Assembly: GCA_019414565.1 (NCBI GenBank)
Contig: DXLU01000028.1
Coordinates: 1-7,510, forward strand
From: Collinsella sp.
GTDB taxonomy: Bacteria; Actinomycetota; Coriobacteriia; Coriobacteriales; Coriobacteriaceae
Length of the DNA stretch: 7,510 nucleotides
Reading direction: 5' to 3'
Below are positions 6,764 to 7,510 of the stretch, piece after piece (the first letter of the stretch is position 1; every line of letters starts with the position of its first letter). The notes under the pieces are model-generated. The model saw only the letters and a list, made by a program, of their open reading frames with translations. It did not search any database and was not told where the DNA came from. Both the position numbers and the translations under genes were made by a program.

Positions 6764-7462
6764 ATGGCCTCTCCGATTCGTAAAGACGTTGCGTGTTTCT
6801 TGCATTGCGTGATGGCGGCAATCGTCTGCCTTATCGCGCTCGCCGTTCCTGCACGTGCGTTTGCTGACATTCCCACGATTGCCTATGACGGAAATGCACG
6901 CCAGCTAACGGTATCGGGAGCGACGGACTCCTCGGGGGAGCCCGATCTGTTTCCAGCCTTTAAAGATCTAATGCCCGGCGATGTACGCGAGCAACAGATT
7001 GGGGTTCGTGCCACGGGTGTAAAGTCCCAGGTACGTGTGTTTGTGCGGGCTGTTGTCGATCACGAGACGGCACATCTGCTGTCACCCATTACCCTAACGG
7101 CGTCGGCGGCCGATGCGTCTGCCGGTTGGCTCCAGACGGGAACGCCGGGCAGCGTGTTTGCCTATCCCACGCAGGTCGCAACGTTTACGAGCGATGGCAG
7201 CACGGTACTCAATTTGCAACTAAGTGTCCCGACGTCGGTGGGCAACGAGCTTGCCGACGCAAACAAGGCAATTCGCTGGGAAATCACCGCCGAAGACGAT
7301 GGCGAGAAGATCCCCGTACAACCTGCTGGCAGCAAGAAGCCCGGCTTGCTTGGTCTGGCGGCAACGGGCGACAACACGCTCGCTTTGCTTTTGGTGTTGC
7401 TGGCGCTTGCCATCATCGCTTTTATAGCCGCGCTTCTTTTGTCCCGGAGGAACAAGCGCTAG
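6764..7462 (+). CDS. Sortase-anchored cell-wall protein with LAATG sorting signal
   Basis: A 232-residue protein. Sec signal peptide: basic R6-K7, hydrophobic 10-29, likely cut after ARAFA (A34). The ectodomain contains PDLFPAFKDLMPGD (60-73), then IGVRATGVKSQVRVFVRAV (79-97) and IRWEITAED (170-178). This layout, a PGD turn followed by an alternating strand, recalls the beta-sandwich of TasA-like proteins and of small proteins often next to them. The C-terminus is a full sorting signal: LAATGD (198-203), a hydrophobic helix (about 206-227) and a basic tail SRRNKR. LAxTG is the motif described for class E sortases of high-GC Gram-positives. As the only protein of the operon with a covalent wall anchor, it is the likely base of the assembly. 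It starts 2 nt after the previous stop. Anchoring is well supported, the structural role inferred. Confidence 0.85.
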   Translation: MASPIRKDVACFLHCVMAAIVCLIALAVPARAFADIPTIAYDGNARQLTVSGATDSSGEPDLFPAFKDLMPGDVREQQIGVRATGVKSQVRVFVRAVVDHETAHLLSPITLTASAADASAGWLQTGTPGSVFAYPTQVATFTSDGSTVLNLQLSVPTSVGNELADANKAIRWEITAEDDGEKIPVQPAGSKKPGLLGLAATGDNTLALLLVLLALAIIAFIAALLLSRRNKR

Positions 7463-7481
7463 GTCCATCTTCTAAACGCAA

Positions 7482-7495
7482 CGCCCTCCCGGGCG
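7482..7495. terminator. Short GC hairpin after the operon, possible terminator
   Basis: CGCCC (7482-7486) pairs with GGGCG (7491-7495) around a 4-nt TCCC loop, 20 nt after the last stop codon. No T-run follows on the + strand within the window. Read on the - strand the stem is followed by TTGCGTTT, so it may serve a converging gene beyond the window or act in both directions. The 5-bp stem and missing U-tract keep confidence low. Confidence 0.3.
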
Positions 7496-7510
7496 GCGGG
7501 CACGAAGTTC

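Noticed and set aside
1..7510. CRISPR array, tRNA/rRNA genes, insertion sequences or phage attachment sites
   Set aside because: No regularly spaced identical repeats, no structured RNA signatures and no transposase or integrase motifs were seen in either strand.

Overview
The window (about 60% G+C, strong Shine-Dalgarno sites, near-absence of TTA/CTA/TCA codons) looks like chromosomal DNA of a high-GC Gram-positive. The domain mix (SipW-type TasA/camelysin-like proteins, a giant protein with Listeria-Bacteroides repeats and a Cna-B-like C-terminus, an LAxTG-anchored protein) suggests a gut actinobacterium of the Coriobacteriia, possibly Collinsella. That assignment is inference, since no rRNA or housekeeping marker is present.

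Layout: bases 1-79 hold a perfect 14-bp inverted repeat, extendable to 17 bp, then a C7 tract and a weak ribosome binding site. Four same-strand genes follow, almost touching: a TasA/camelysin-like secreted protein (80-727), a 1819-residue modular surface protein (731-6190), a second TasA/camelysin-like protein (6192-6761), and a small sortase-anchored protein with an LAATG signal (6764-7462). The gaps are 3, 1 and 2 nt. The Shine-Dalgarno sequence of each downstream gene lies inside the 3' end of the gene before it, so the four are almost certainly one translationally coupled operon. The last 48 bases are non-coding and contain a short GC hairpin.

All four products are predicted to be exported. 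The two small proteins carry the GT(L/F)A signature of SipW-processed precursors and the beta-sandwich motifs of the TasA/CalY family, whose known members form fibres or matrix. The giant protein has an N-terminal beta-helix-like (GLUG-like) region, at least six FxGW repeat modules, and a C-terminal prealbumin-like/Cna-B-like domain with candidate isopeptide residues, but no sorting signal or membrane anchor. The last gene supplies the only covalent wall anchor. The simplest reading is a self-contained surface fibre or adhesin: small subunits polymerise, the giant protein is the binding part, and the LAATG protein attaches the assembly to the wall. Neither the dedicated signal peptidase nor the sortase is in the window. 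This assembly model is inference.
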